Assembly: GCA_018907035.1 (NCBI GenBank) | Contig: JACCIC010000014.1 | Coordinates: 430,001-494,000 of the forward strand | DNA: 64,000 nucleotides | Direction of reading: 5' to 3' | From: Sycobia sp. Sy_11 | Taxonomy: Eukaryota; Arthropoda; Insecta; Hymenoptera; Epichrysomallidae | In this document: piece by piece, positions 1-12,989 of the stretch | How the letters are laid out: every line of letters begins with the position of its first letter | Position numbering within the stretch: position 1 is the stretch's first letter | Translations under genes and position numbers: made by a program | The notes under the pieces: generated by a model | The model's database searches: none | What the model saw: only the letters and a program-made list of their open reading frames with translations | Told to the model about the DNA's origin: nothing

Positions 1-780
1 AGAAATATAATTTGAAAAAGTTGCACATATCAAATGCGTATAATGTAACGAGTTTTTTTTTCATTAAATTTAGTATTTTGTAATTAAAATTTACATGTTT
101 TATCGATATTGTTTATGGAGACATATGCATTTGTAAATATTTTGAGTATGATGGATCATATGCGAGAATAAACATTCTCACGACTTCATATAAAACATGA
201 AATCATTTATCTTAAATTCGTAATTAATTCTTTAATTCGATGCATCCGAACAACATTTTAAGAATTACAATATTTAAAATGAAATTTTAAAATCCGTCGT
301 ATGAGCAAAATTATTTTTGTTCATCATTTTTAGTTTTTACTTTTTCAGTCTTCACTTAAACGAATAATACGCTTACATTTATTCTTTATAAGGTTGATTT
401 TAATTTTGTCGCAATGCTATGCTCAACAATATTACGCATTTCACCAAATATTTGGAATTTCTTTAAGTCAAACATCTTGAAACAGTGCCGTCTTACGTAG
501 CGGAAAATCTTAACAAAGTAAGATAAGTTCACACAAATTGAGATCTGGTTCGCTTTACTACTGCGTAGAAATATTTAAGCAATCGCTCGACATTATGTAG
601 TTTGATTAAATTACCACAAGACTCTATATAATGAGATACATTGAATCGAATGAATAATCAGTTCATTGATTTAGCCAGCTATTTTACAATTGCCGACCAG
701 TTCGAGCATAAACATGGTGAGGGCGGTATACGTCATTCGTGTATAGAAAAAGCCGATTCTTCGACTAATTGAGAACTGAA
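1..780. other. AT-rich stretch, no gene seen
   Basis: No ATG-initiated open frame of note, no repeat array and no RNA gene is visible. It reads as ordinary intergenic or intronic AT-rich DNA up to the GA/AC-rich patch that begins near 785. Confidence 0.6.
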
Positions 781-1010
781 TTTTGCTAAACATACACACA
801 GAGAGGGGGGGGAGAGAGAGACACTCAAACACGTGTCTCTGTATATATAGATATATACCGCATGTTAGGGACTTGTCGCACGCGGGATTGTTGTGTCGGA
901 AGAGGATTTGCCAAACGAGATTTAACGGGCCGGGCGGAAGCCTCTTTCCCACATCTACGGCAAACTTACATCGTGCATGTATTCAGATCGGTGTGGACGT
1001 GGTTTTACGC

Positions 1011-1418
<408 letters not shown>

Positions 1419-1730
1419 GCACGTATGCATGGATATGCGGATGAGAGAAGAAGACACTGCACTAGAGCCGATTCCGCGAGAGTGAAACCCGAAGATGCCG
1501 GCTTGGGCGAGCGGGCTCTCGTATTTATTCAATTAAAATCCATACCTATGGCGACCGAGAGCGTCTGCTGCGCCGCGCTTTATACTCGCGATCCTCGGCG
1601 CGGACGATGAATTCCGCGAGCGGAATTTGAAGAGCCGCGGAAAAGGATATAAAACAGCGCTTTTATCCGTACGATTTTACATGCAGCGTGCGTGTACGCT
1701 CATTTTTCTCGTTCAATAATTTATGAAACG

Positions 1731-1733
<3 letters not shown>

Positions 1734-1779
<46 letters not shown>
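1734..1779. repeat. (AT)n microsatellite
   Basis: Uninterrupted AT alternation followed by a T run. Confidence 0.95.
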
Positions 1780-1788
<9 letters not shown>

Positions 1789-2842
1789 TACAATATTAGT
1801 AATAATTGTTCGAAATTAGAAATAATTAATCGTAACGTTTAATGGGACATTCCGTTTACTTGCAATAAAAAGTAAAAAATTATTTCTACATAGATTGCTC
1901 GTTCGTGCATAAATCATTAGTATTATAGCTTCGCATTCTATAATGGTTAACATTAAAAAAACATCACTAGTGTGACATTAACAAGGAGAATCCACGTACT
2001 CGTCTGATTAAATATTTGACATTCGCTTGAGTATAGAATTTACAATGATCTTGCATTACACCGATGCTAAATATTGGCTTATGATCTATGTAAAAAGAGG
2101 GAATATTAACAAGTATAGTATACTATGGCTTTTTTTTTTTTAATTGGACATTCTCAGAAATTATAATAGTGCTGATCGAGCATCCTGTATTTGTATAGCT
2201 GTTAGAACGAGGCATATAGTTATCCGACGAGGCAGGTGCAAAAGTGCAAAATTTCAAATATCTCTTTCTGACAGGTGATACAATGTACTAATAATCTACA
2301 TTGAAAATGGTACTACGTTAAGCATAATTTTTTTGATGGGCAATTTGGTTATCAATCCTTTATAACTGAGCAAAGTTTCACTATATATATATATATACGT
2401 AATACAATGACAAACGTACAATGATAATCTAGTCTCTGTCCACGGTGGAAAACAGCTACCATATATATATTATCTTCTCTCTCTCTCTCTTTGCCTCATA
2501 TATGAGAGGCAAACGCTCATCGCATCATCCGATCAATTAAACCACCGCTCGGGCATATCATCACGTAGCCGAGGCTATAATCGACGCCCACCCCTCACCC
2601 CTCATCCTCACTCTTTCTCTCTCACACTCTTGCTTTCCGAAAGGGCACTATCCTACATACTTGTTTTTAACCAAGCTCTCCCTCCCTGTATCTCTCTCTC
2701 TCTCTGCATTTCTTTTGCACGCCCCATAGCTTAAAAAACCAACAGCAAAGAAAGAAATAAATAAGAAAAAGTTTCGAAAACTCTCCAAGGCGAGATCCGT
2801 CGCGAGAGATAGGCTCGCGCGCATACCGTCGTACATAATGGC

Positions 2843-2846
<4 letters not shown>
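1780..2846. other. No gene seen
   Basis: AT-rich DNA with short CT tracts (about 2475-2490 and 2690-2705) and a short (AT)n near 2382-2397. No supportable coding or RNA feature. Confidence 0.55.

Positions 2847-2911
<65 letters not shown>
2847..2911. repeat. (TC)n microsatellite
   Basis: Nearly perfect CT dinucleotide tract with one TT interruption near 2899. Pyrimidine on the + strand, so it is a potential mirror-repeat (H-DNA) former and a GAGA-type site on the other strand. Confidence 0.95.
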
Positions 2912-3000
2912 AACTCTCTCTCCCTCCCGCAAACGCGCGCGTGTGTCCAATTATCGACAATTGAAGCTCTCTACCTCGCCCCTTTGATGCTAGCACATAA

Positions 3001-3003
<3 letters not shown>

Positions 3004-3058
<55 letters not shown>

Positions 3059-3095
3059 AATACATATACACAAATATATATACACAAATACATAA
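3004..3095. repeat. (TA)n microsatellite plus short TATACACAAATA minisatellite
   Basis: (TA)n of about 50 nt is followed by roughly three imperfect copies of a 12-16 bp unit containing ACACAAATA, which probably arose from the edge of the TA array. Confidence 0.9.
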
Positions 3096-3650
3096 TGCCA
3101 TCGGGCGAATTCTTTCGCGCGCGAACAATTATATATATGGTATATGACATATCCTATATATACGGACACGCGACGCTCGCCCTCCTCCCTTCATCCGCGC
3201 CATGCGCGGGGAGGGCGCGGACGTCGCGGCACTTCCTGATATGGCCGATGCGGCGAGGCCGTGCGTGTATGTATATATATATATATATATATACATGTAT
3301 AAAAGTAGCTTCGTCGCGTCCACCAAGAAGCTGGCAAATGCGCGCACGCGGCCGCGAGCGCGCGATCAGTGAGTGCCGGGACCGCTCCCATGACAGACCA
3401 ACGTTCTTTATTACCCTTTCGCTCTTCCTCGCTCTATCTCTCTTTTACTGTCTTTTCGCCTCGATTAACGTACACGATGCATTGTAAAGTATTCTTTCCT
3501 TGCATTACGACGCGTGCTTAGTATTTGTGCGCGTGGAGGACGAGCGACGGTGTAACGTTTTCCTGCGATTTATTCGCTCGTGCTCTCTTCTTCCATTACT
3601 CTTCGTTCATCGCACTTGATCCTAGATATTCGTATGGTTTGTGTGCCCGT

Positions 3651-3652
<2 letters not shown>

Positions 3653-3710
<58 letters not shown>
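3653..3710. repeat. (GT)n microsatellite
   Basis: About 58 nt of uninterrupted GT. A shorter (TA)n lies at about 3270-3292. Confidence 0.95.
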
Positions 3711-3711
<1 letters not shown>

Positions 3712-4053
3712 TTTTTCTCGCTCGATTGATTTGATTGTATACTTAATGACAAAATAATTTTGTGCGGTTAAAAAAATATATAATATACATGGTTTTGTGC
3801 GCGCGTGTCGCGATTTAATTTTGTCCAGCGGTCGGATAAGTGGTGTATATATATATAGCATGTAATATGGAATTTCGAGGGAGCAATAGCGATATAAGTG
3901 GAAATTCTCTCGCAATTTTTCTCGAATGTTCGTAGCCGGGCCGTTGGTCTCACGTTCGTTTTCGTACGAATAGCGACTTCTCCGTATTGTTTATACAACT
4001 TCCCAAGTCCTTGCGATGTATACATCCAATCTAGTTCTTTAATACATACCGCT

Positions 4054-4055
<2 letters not shown>

Positions 4056-4104
<49 letters not shown>
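4056..4104. repeat. (AT)n microsatellite
   Basis: About 49 nt of uninterrupted AT alternation. Confidence 0.95.
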
Positions 4105-4107
<3 letters not shown>

Positions 4108-5227
4108 CCAAAACACGACGATATTCACTCTTATATTTTATATAGACAAAGTCGCGAAAGGGCGTAAACAGTCAAAAATTACAAAATACTAGTCGCACGA
4201 ACGATGTTCCCTCTGTGCACCTTAGGTATTTTTCTTATATTAGTCTTCAAGTTACATTTTCGTGGCCTAAACGGGCAGTATTTGAAATGAATCATGACAT
4301 ATTTGAAATGATCATGACAAATCTATAGCGATCTAATGGACGTTATTAATGCAAATAAATAAAGTATTGTTTGACGTGAGATTTGGAACGGAAAACTGGA
4401 AGAAGTAGAAGATTCTCCTTATGGGCCAAGAAAATGTCACTTCTAATTATATATACCAATAATTAACTATAAATAACTAGATGAGTATAAAAGAATAAAA
4501 TATGATCTTCACGTAATGAATCGCGTTTAAAATTATATTTTAACTATATTTTATCATTCAAGAATGCTATTCTCGATTTTTTGCTTTACTCAACGACCTA
4601 AAAAGAGTGCTAATTATCTCTTGGGACCTCGATTGGGTCGTTAAAATTTTATATACGTATATCATACGGTTTATAAGTACCTCTATAAGCATTTCTATGC
4701 TTCGAGAAAGATTTGTTTCATTACTAATTATTTTATCCAACAATTTAAATCGTATTCGACAAGAGTTATTGTGCAAGAGAGTGAGATGTTACAAACAATT
4801 TTATATTACAATTAATTTTATTCGTGCGTATATCAATCGATTGGGTAAGATTACTTGTACATTACATGCCTTTGCAACGTAGTAATCAGACTTGTGGAGG
4901 ATCCTCGATATCCCCTCCAATTTATAATCGTGAATTTTCTCACTATCCCATAATGACCGTCACTGCATTTGAAAAATCTCTGTAAAACGTGCATAATACG
5001 AGAACACGTATCTCATAGATGTTAATTCATTGATCGTTATAAAGTTACTCCGAAACAGTCGAAACATCGTCCGTCACCCCCGTATTTTGCGTCTGCGTAC
5101 GTTCATTTTATATCGTTTTCGATCCGTCTGATATTGAGAACCATCGAATATCCTCCGGCGGCACCTGCAGTCGCGCAGCGAGGAAAGTTATTCTAATAAA
5201 AAAGTAACAATACAGATACAAATACAA

Positions 5228-5230
<3 letters not shown>
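4105..5230. other. No gene seen
   Basis: AT-rich DNA. Open frames near 4567-4882 overlap on both strands and have no recognisable domain. The only structure noted is the short tandem duplication at 4279-4320, listed separately. Confidence 0.5.
4279..4320. repeat. Two-copy tandem duplication, ~21 bp unit
   Basis: Two adjacent copies share TATTTGAAATGA followed by TCATGACA. They differ by a single-base indel (GAATCATG versus GATCATG). Seen directly in the sequence. Confidence 0.85.

Positions 5231-5234
<4 letters not shown>

Positions 5235-5294
<60 letters not shown>
5235..5294. repeat. Compound (GT)n-(TA)n microsatellite
   Basis: (GT)n at 5235-5259 passes straight into (TA)n at 5259-5294. 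The apparent open frames over this locus are repeat translations. Confidence 0.95.
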
Positions 5295-5296
<2 letters not shown>

Positions 5297-5701
5297 TTAA
5301 TCGTGCGCGACAGCGAGAGGGCAACGATCTCTCTCTCTCTCTCTTTGCCCGATGATGCAAGCTCCAAAGCACATCGGCTTGTATTAAGTCCGTCTCGTAC
5401 TCGCGCGGGCGTCTTCGAAGTCGCCCTCGGGGCACGCGGGTGGAGGTTCGAAGTTCCGCTCCTGCCTCGCTATATATACCTATATATGTACCCATGCGTA
5501 TTTCCGTATAAGAGAGTGTGACGCGGGCACGAACACATCTACGTATGCTCAGGCACGTATACAGACGGAATCGATCTCCGAAACTGTGCGAAATATATAT
5601 GCAAGGCGGCTGAGTTATTTTCCGGGGCCGAAAGCTTCGAAAGTTCTCTCCCCTGGCTGGGAGCCAGTATCGAATTACCGCGAGAGTGCCGAAAGAGCGA
5701 T

Positions 5702-5702
<1 letters not shown>

Positions 5703-5728
<26 letters not shown>
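5703..5728. repeat. (GA)n microsatellite
   Basis: About 26 nt of GA, inside a moderately GC-rich segment (5300-5830). Confidence 0.9.
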
Positions 5729-5733
<5 letters not shown>

Positions 5734-5959
5734 GAGCCTCTAAACCCGTGGGTGTTTCTCTTTCTCTCTTTCTGTATCCTGTGAAGCATATGCGAGTCTA
5801 AATTTCGAGAGGCCGATGTCGCGTGAAAAAAATCCAAAAAAAGAGATAAAGATAGAGAGAGATAGTGTATCAATACAACGAGCCTAATCGAGGGGAGGTG
5901 GCGAATTGTGCAAGATATGTTTTGTGTGTGTGTGTATCTGTTTATATATATATATATAT

Positions 5960-6640
5960 CAAAGTAAATGCGCGCGAAAGTGTTTTATAGCGAGGAGAAA
6001 AAGTAATAGAAATTAAACTGTTATACGGCTTTTTGCTTTTATGCAGGACTTTAGCCGATTCAAATTAATGCATTTATAATTCTTAGTTATAATATCACAT
6101 GTTAAGTATACACTTATCTCAAGACTTAACTCTTAGTCTGTACGTATTATGAAATAGCAATTAATAAAATAATATATTGTATTCATCAGTATCTTGCGAA
6201 AGTGTTTCGCACAGTGCTGGAACTGACTTCCTTTGAAATTTAATCTTTTATGTAGACTCAATAAGAAATTCAGAATTCGAGTAAATATTTCCGTGAATAG
6301 TATTGTCGATATTTTTTTAAAATTCATAGAATGTCTTTGAATTTATTTATAACTGTACACATCTTTTGCGTGAAGTGCATATATTTCTAATAATATTAAA
6401 CAATTATTTACTTAATATACCATTCCAGGAAATATACGTTTGAATTGAGAAAAATCAACGTTTCGTCCTTATACATACGTTCTGTTAATAGTTATTAGTT
6501 AATGTTAATAGTTGTAATAAATTGAATTACTTTCAACTGTGTTGTTACAAATTATGTATTATCAAGTACAAACCACCAACTCACGCGTCTAAATTCTACA
6601 CATGATTCTTTTATATAATTTAAAAATATTTGTCTCGAAA
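5960..6640. other. AT-rich stretch, no gene seen
   Basis: Nothing supportable. Contains a locally repeated GTTAATAGTT motif near 6484-6515. Confidence 0.55.
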
Positions 6641-6847
6641 CATCCCCCCCTCTCTCTCTCTCTCTAATCTATATCGGTCCTATACGGGGCCAAGATTTAC
6701 AATCGATCCTATTATGCGCTTATTATTAGCCCGGCCTCGCGGGAGGCAGGGCGAAAGACTTTATTTAAACTATAGCCGCCCGTAAATGTTTTCGCCGGGC
6801 GGCATATAAACCTGCGAATCTATAAATAAACTTTGTGGGTTAGTTAT

Positions 6848-6915
6848 GTATATATATATATATGTGTGTGTGTGCGTGTGCGTGTGCGTGTGTGTGTGTG
6901 TGCGCGCGCGCGCGC
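6848..6915. repeat. Compound (TA)n-(GT)n-(GC)n microsatellite
   Basis: TA (about 15 nt) grades into GT with CG interruptions, then an uninterrupted GC alternation. The GT/GC part is alternating purine-pyrimidine and is a Z-DNA-prone tract. Confidence 0.9.
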
Positions 6916-7392
6916 TCACGCGGGCGGGAGACTAAACGGCACGGCGAAGTTTCGGCGGGTGGCCGGCCGCTCGGAGATTCCGCGGCCAGGAGCGTAACAG
7001 CGAGCGGGAGGCATTTTGCGGCTTCGGTTCGCCGCGCCCTCGGTCTTCGGTAGAAATCTAAGATGTCGGTTGAAATTTATTTTCGAACATCCATCTCCTT
7101 TTATTCTTCCTCTCCATTCGTCTCGGGGCGAGTGATTTTCAAAAAATGTTCGCATAAAAATTAGAGCCTCGGAATTACGCCCCAACCCTCCCCCCGCCAT
7201 GTACATATATATATATATTGTGATTCGGGCGGGAATGTTTCGATCTAGGCCTGCTCGATCATTCGTCGTCGTTTCGTGCCGCGCGGCTGAAAATTCGGGC
7301 CTCTCGAGCAGCGCGACGACGTCGCGTCGGGCTGATTTACCGCCACTGCACCTGTGCATTATTTGCATCGAGAGCTCGACTCCTCTCTGTCA

Positions 7393-7397
<5 letters not shown>

Positions 7398-7449
<52 letters not shown>
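7398..7449. repeat. (CT)n microsatellite
   Basis: About 52 nt of uninterrupted CT. Confidence 0.95.
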
Positions 7450-7454
<5 letters not shown>

Positions 7455-7628
7455 TCGCGCGCGCGCTAGAATCGAGGTCAATGGACAAGGGAGTCTCGAA
7501 CCTTAAATCGATTCTCTTCCGGTGTGGCACCACTGCGCGCGCGCGGGCTAGACTCGTATAACTCCTCCGCCCCCTCCCGCCCCTCTCTCTCTCTTTTCCA
7601 CTCCATCCCCATTTTCTTCCTCTTCCAC

Positions 7629-7732
7629 GGGAGGGGGGGTTGGGGGTGGTGTACGGCGCGGCTGAGCCGTAAGCCACCTACACATCTACTTGTGTTATAT
7701 GGCCGGAGGGCGGCAGGGCGGGGGGAGGGGGG
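7629..7732 (+). other. Two G-quadruplex-capable runs
   Basis: At 7629-7646 there are tracts GGG, G7 and G5 separated by 1-2 nt, and the G7 can supply two tracts. At 7708-7732 there are GGG, GGG, G6 and G6 with loops of 1-5 nt. Both satisfy the usual four-tract G4 pattern on the + strand. They lie in a CpG-rich patch spanning about 6.7-7.8 kb. Confidence 0.6.
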
Positions 7733-7868
7733 CGACACTCCGGCGACACGAAGTTCGACTCCTCTTCTCCTTCTCGTCCGCGTTCTCATTTTGCTGTTTT
7801 TCTCGCCCGAATAAATTCGTCGAATGCAATTTCTTTCTATTCTGATTTTTTTTCCTTTACTTCGTCCG

Positions 7869-7872
<4 letters not shown>

Positions 7873-7937
<65 letters not shown>

Positions 7938-7942
7938 GCGTG
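7873..7942. repeat. (GT)n microsatellite
   Basis: About 60 nt of perfect GT, then interrupted GTGC repeats. Confidence 0.95.
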
Positions 7943-8844
7943 TATTTTTTTTTAAAGCCGCGAGTATAGGATGAAATTACTACTGCGCAGTACGTTTAAA
8001 TTAAGCGGCAATGTCGTTTTTTTTCTCCCTCACGGGCTCGAGTAAATTTGAAGGGTATGTTTGGGTTGCTAATGAATAGACGTAGATTTGAAAAGTTAAA
8101 ACCTTTTTAATGAGCCGTATTTAATTTACGTGAAAAGCAAGCAAGGAAGAAATGCAAAGAATGGAAACCGAAAATGTCATGAATTTTATTGCGCTTTTGC
8201 CCTTTTCGTTCGATAAAGAAAATAAAGTAATTGCGCAATTCTAATTGTATAGAGATTGACAAAATACAGTTGCTTTTAATTAATATAGGCATATTTATTG
8301 AAAATTTCAATGGAGAATTTCTTGGACGCATTATTTCTTTAAGTTACTAGTTTTAAAAATCGGTCATTTTTCAATAGCGCGTTAGTTTTTTTAACAGTCG
8401 ATTTCAAAAATTGAATTGGGTGAAAATGGGGCCGTTGTTGAAAAAAAAGTGAAATTTCCTCGCTACTAAATCAGTTAACATTCCACTGTTTACACAGGCG
8501 TGGTTTTCATTTGCAGTGTGAAAATATTGGAACGTTTACGAATCCAGTAGTGAAAATTATACTACTTTCTTAAGCAACTAGTTTCGTTCTCACCGATTGA
8601 ATTACATTTTATCTGTGTGCCTATAATTAAAAAAAAAAAAAAAACAAAAACAAAAAAAAAAACAAAAAACCTTCCATCCATCACCCGTCATCTTCGAGAT
8701 TCCTTCTCACCTCCCCCTAAAAATCCCACTCCACCTTGTATAATTGATAAATTCTCTTCTTATACGTGGAAAACGGCGCGTGGCGCCGATGTAAAGTAGC
8801 GTCTTGCCTTTAATCGGACCGAAGGCGAGGTTGACGATAACGAG
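7943..8844. other. No gene seen
   Basis: AT-rich DNA with A-rich and CAAAA-type simple sequence at 8630-8670. No supportable gene. Confidence 0.55.
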
Positions 8845-8874
8845 ACAACAACAACAACAACAACAACAACAAAA
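8845..8874. repeat. (CAA)n trinucleotide repeat
   Basis: About nine perfect CAA units. The poly-C/Q/N frames over it are not taken as coding. Confidence 0.9.
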
Positions 8875-9115
8875 GCAGCAACAGAGTAACAACACAGACA
8901 ACAAATATACAGATAGTATGCGCGCGAAGTAAAGACGCGTCGATCCTTCGACGGTCGCCCGAGTCAGATTTTATTGGATTATGGCGCGCGCCAGAGCGCC
9001 TCCCCCTCTCGCCCCTATGTAGCGTCGCTCGCTGGCACGTGTGTGCGTTTGCATGCGTTACGCGCCTACGTGTGTCATGTATAGGTAGAGTCTTTCGAAG
9101 CGAGTTAATTTAATA

Positions 9116-9116
<1 letters not shown>

Positions 9117-9173
<57 letters not shown>
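9117..9173. repeat. (GT)n microsatellite
   Basis: About 56 nt of uninterrupted GT. Confidence 0.95.
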
Positions 9174-9174
<1 letters not shown>

Positions 9175-9319
9175 GGTGGGTATTTATATAGATATGCATG
9201 CACGGACGTATATATGCGTAAATGTATAAGCCTGAGACTCGCGCGCTCCGCGCTTGCGGCTCTCGCGGGGCGGCTGCGGCGCGGTCTCTTTGTGTTGCAC
9301 GCGCAGCACACACGTACAC

Positions 9320-9320
<1 letters not shown>

Positions 9321-9367
<47 letters not shown>
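9321..9367. repeat. (TA)n microsatellite
   Basis: About 47 nt of uninterrupted TA, flanked by GC-rich DNA including a (CG)n tract at about 9429-9442. Confidence 0.95.
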
Positions 9368-9370
<3 letters not shown>

Positions 9371-10970
9371 TTCCGCGGATCCGGAGCGCGGGCGCGCGCT
9401 CGCGGGCATCATCGCATCGTCAGTACATAGCGCGCGCGCGCGCCTCGAGTATTAACAGAGCGGTACAAGCACACATATTATATAGAGCTGCAGCAGGCGC
9501 CCCATCTTTCGGTTTGCTGCGCGCGTTTTCTCGCGCGGTCGGGTATTCTCTTCTGCCCCGCCTTACACGTATACGTATGTGTATATATATATATATGTGC
9601 GCAAACGTGCACAGCATATCTATATTTATATAGTTTCCGCGCATAGTTACGGAGTGAGTAGCGGGCATTCCAGTTTTTTTGTTGTGGTTGTTTTGCGTAA
9701 AAGAGAGAGAGAGAGAGAGATAAAGAGAGAAATCTGTGAATTCCTCTTTTCTGTTACACTTGGAATTACACCCAGCTCTCCCTCGCGCATCCTACGCATA
9801 TATGTGCGATCTCTCTTCGGTTTTTCCTTGACGCCTCTCCCTCTCTCTCCCTCTTCTTTTTTTTTTTCACGTGTTTCTCCCTCCCCCTCTCTGTCTATAT
9901 CGCACGACTCGCGAGCAGAGGATGATGGTTCGTCGCGCGAAGTGAACGCCTCGGACTTTTCCGCGGATCGACGAGTGAGAGACGCATATAATATACCCGT
10001 TCTCTTGAATTTATCGAGCTTTCGCATTGTCGCCGCCTTGAGCGGGGGTTCTCGTGTTATTATATACGTGTCTAAAGGATGTGTGAGAGTGCGCGAGTGC
10101 GGCCCTCGAGTGAACACATATAGATCGACATGATAAGCGGCGATCGATCGGCACCAGTGCGATCGAACGATACAACTCGTTTCCAGTGAATAGTAAAATG
10201 TCCACGTGCTCCGTCATGCCTGTCTCACTGCAAGATATCTTGGTAAATTTTATACGCCTTATTTTTTATATACGTTAAGTTCGACAAAAATTCTACTGTA
10301 TTTGGAAAGAAACTGCAAATTGAGAATATTCGCCATAGAGTAGATTGTGGCTTTGTATTTGAAAACAATCGAGGGCTGAAAAATTATAAAAACAAAAAAA
10401 AAAAAAATAAAGCATAAAATTATTGCTGGAACAAGAATTCTAAAGCGCCTACTATTCTGTACAGTAGTTGGAAAAAATTTTTCATACGAGGACATTGAAT
10501 TTAAAAATTAGCGGAGTTATTGCCTAGAAAATTTTCTCGGTTTCTCGTAAAATGCTCCAATTACTGCTGAAGATGAATCAGCTGTATAAAACCATAAAAA
10601 CACAGACATGCATGCGCGCGCGCGAACACAGAGTCAATTTTTCTCGAACGACGATAAAAAGACTCCCAATTTTGTTAACGATACAAAGATCGCAGCCCAA
10701 AGCTATTCTTTAAGGATATGCTTTTTTATACGCGGCCGCACGCAAATTACGACCGGTAATAAATCAGTCCCTCGCATATACATATATCTTTAAAATATAC
10801 ATATATTGGTAATGGGCAGAGAAGAGAAGCGCCCCCGTGCCACCTTGCGCCGGGTAGGCCTTTATATCAAAACTCATCTACTCGGCGGGGCGATTCATCA
10901 TTGGCTAAAAATGCCTAGATTCTTAATCTCGCGTGCCGGGTGCATTTGGCATCTTCCTCTCTGTCTCCCT
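9368..10970. other. Mixed GC-rich then AT-rich DNA, no gene seen
   Basis: 9368-10200 is CpG-rich with pyrimidine tracts and a (GA)n at about 9701-9721. 10220-10600 is AT-rich. I see no gene with a recognisable product. Confidence 0.5.
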
Positions 10971-10972
10971 CA

Positions 10973-10977
<5 letters not shown>

Positions 10978-11030
<53 letters not shown>

Positions 11031-11070
11031 GTGTCACTCTCTCTCTCCCTATCTCTCTCTCTCTCTCTCC
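10978..11070. repeat. (CT)n microsatellite pair
   Basis: (CT)n at 10978-11028 and a second, interrupted CT tract at about 11036-11070. Confidence 0.95.
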
Positions 11071-11165
11071 TTCTTCTCTTTTCGCTATATATATACACCA
11101 GCGCGTGAGCAGCGAGTTCCGCGTCTCCGAGGGCCTTGAATCTCCGCTCTCCCGAAAAAGCATCG

Positions 11166-11195
11166 GAGTTATATAGAAGAGGCCCTATATAACTC
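11166..11195. other. Perfect 11-bp inverted repeat with 8-bp spacer
   Basis: GAGTTATATAG (11166-11176) and its exact reverse complement CTATATAACTC (11185-11195) flank AAGAGGCC. It could form a stem-loop or be a palindromic protein-binding site. Function unknown. Confidence 0.7.
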
Positions 11196-11499
11196 GCGGC
11201 TGCCGCTGTGCCGTGCCATCCCGGGCTATATATGTAAGAGGGTCCGGTTCGAGACCGGTTTGCAAAGAGAGGACGATGGATAGTGGTGGAGAGAGGGAGG
11301 GAAAGAGGAAAAAAGAAATCTCGCGTCCCGGGTCGCTCCCTCTTGGACTCGCGTTGCAAGCTGCGTCTGTGTGCGCGCGTGTATGTGTGCTCACGTACAC
11401 GTACACTCGTGCGGCGAAAAATCCATCGGGCGCGCGCGAGATGGCCAATATACCCCGTCGAGCACGTATGTGTATAATCCGCGAGATCTCAGATAGTCT

Positions 11500-12728
11500 T
11501 TGGCTTTAAAGATCGGTTTGGATCCTTTTAAATTTCTATATATACGTAAGGCCACCACCGTCAGACGCCAGACGAAGTTAGCAGCTGCTGGACTCAGTGG
11601 TGCTATAGTGGTGCAAAATAGCGAAGCAAAATTTTCGAATAACGTCGGTTTATGCTGCTCTATTTCAACCGTAACCAAGATATGCTTTAGCCACGAGATT
11701 CATTGAGAATACAGTTGCGATACCGCCGAATTTCTTAAAGTTGTGTATTTCACTGCTTTTCTACTGGATCTCGACGATAACTTCGTCCCTCTGTCACTGT
11801 TTAAGATGCACTGAGTGCAAAATTATTAGACGGCTTCCTAGAGAGTGAATTAGCACTGTTTCAATGAAAAATGGTATTACTAAAATTTTTCTGATAGCAA
11901 ATGATACACTAAAGAAAACTGTAAATATAAAAACTTGCCCATTTCTTTTTGACTCTCAAAAATTAAAAACATTTTTTAATTATAAAAATTTGATGTAAAA
12001 TTAGCTCACTAATTTATATTTACTTGCGTTTGAATACTTAAATCAATTATTGGAAAAAAAATCTAATAACACTCTATAATTATATTGTAACTAATGCGGT
12101 TTGATAAATTAGACAAAAATATATCCAAACAACATTACCCGTGAAAATTTTGGAAATACTTTTAGATTTATCCGATATAATAAGAATTCATAATAACACA
12201 TCATATATGGTAATATATGATTGTAAAACAAAATAAACAAAAAGCTCTTATTGACTATACATCAACTTCCCCGAAGTCATAGCGATCTGAGAACTGTGAT
12301 GATTTTAGAGTAGATATTATGATGTTTCGATTACTATATACGGGAACTATTGTGAAAATTCATGGATATTAAAAAGAAAATAGCCACCTAGTGACAAATT
12401 CATAAAGCCGTATTTATACTATTAAACGTTTATTCGTGAATTATTTTGGAACCCTATATAGAATAGAATAAGATTTTTATAAATGTCAGAAAATCGAAAA
12501 TGAATAAACTCAAGTAAGTTTCTGGAGACTGATTTTGTTGAATATCTCGCTGATCACTCTTTGAAAAAGTGAAATTTATAACGTTCGAATATTATAGAGC
12601 AAGGTCCCTAAGTTTTGCTGTATCCTATATAGGATGAAGATGGATGCGAACACGAATATGTAGAAGACTCTGGCTCAAAATTCTCCCCGACCTTCGGCGT
12701 CACGCTTGTTTTCTAGCACATATATGTG

Positions 12729-12730
<2 letters not shown>
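11500..12730. other. AT-rich stretch, no gene seen
   Basis: No defensible coding sequence. A 68-codon frame near 11500-11706 has no recognisable motif and a long open frame overlaps it antisense. The one item of interest is the CTCF-like motif at 12383. Confidence 0.5.
12383..12395 (-). promoter_or_regulatory. CTCF-like motif
   Basis: Read on the - strand the site is GTCACTAGGTGGC, close to the insect and vertebrate CTCF core of the form CCACYAGRTGGCGC. This is a sequence match only. A single match of this length can occur by chance. Confidence 0.35.

Positions 12731-12778
<48 letters not shown>
12731..12778. repeat. (AT)n microsatellite
   Basis: About 48 nt of uninterrupted AT alternation. 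Confidence 0.95.
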
Positions 12779-12781
<3 letters not shown>

Positions 12782-12895
12782 CGAGCGACAGCAGTTCTTT
12801 GTTTTTCCGTATAACGAGAAAAAATAATAATTATATCTACGCGAAATAGTATATAACCTGTATAATTTTACCGAGCCACCTCGCCAGACCTCCCC

Positions 12896-12898
<3 letters not shown>

Positions 12899-12925
<27 letters not shown>
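12899..12925. repeat. (GA)n microsatellite
   Basis: About 27 nt of GA. Confidence 0.9.
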
Positions 12926-12929
<4 letters not shown>

Positions 12930-12989
12930 CACCGATGCGCGGGAGCGAATTCACACACACCCTTGACCTACTGACCGATGCACCGCGCT

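Noticed and set aside
5193..5873. 226-codon - strand frame, the longest in the window
   Set aside because: It is stitched from CT, TA and CA simple repeats (SLSLSL, YIYIYI, HTHTHT) with no domain. Composition explains its length.
11230..11262. GGTTCGAGACC, a perfect tRNA B-box
   Set aside because: No A box at the right distance and no acceptor or anticodon stems, so it is not a tRNA.
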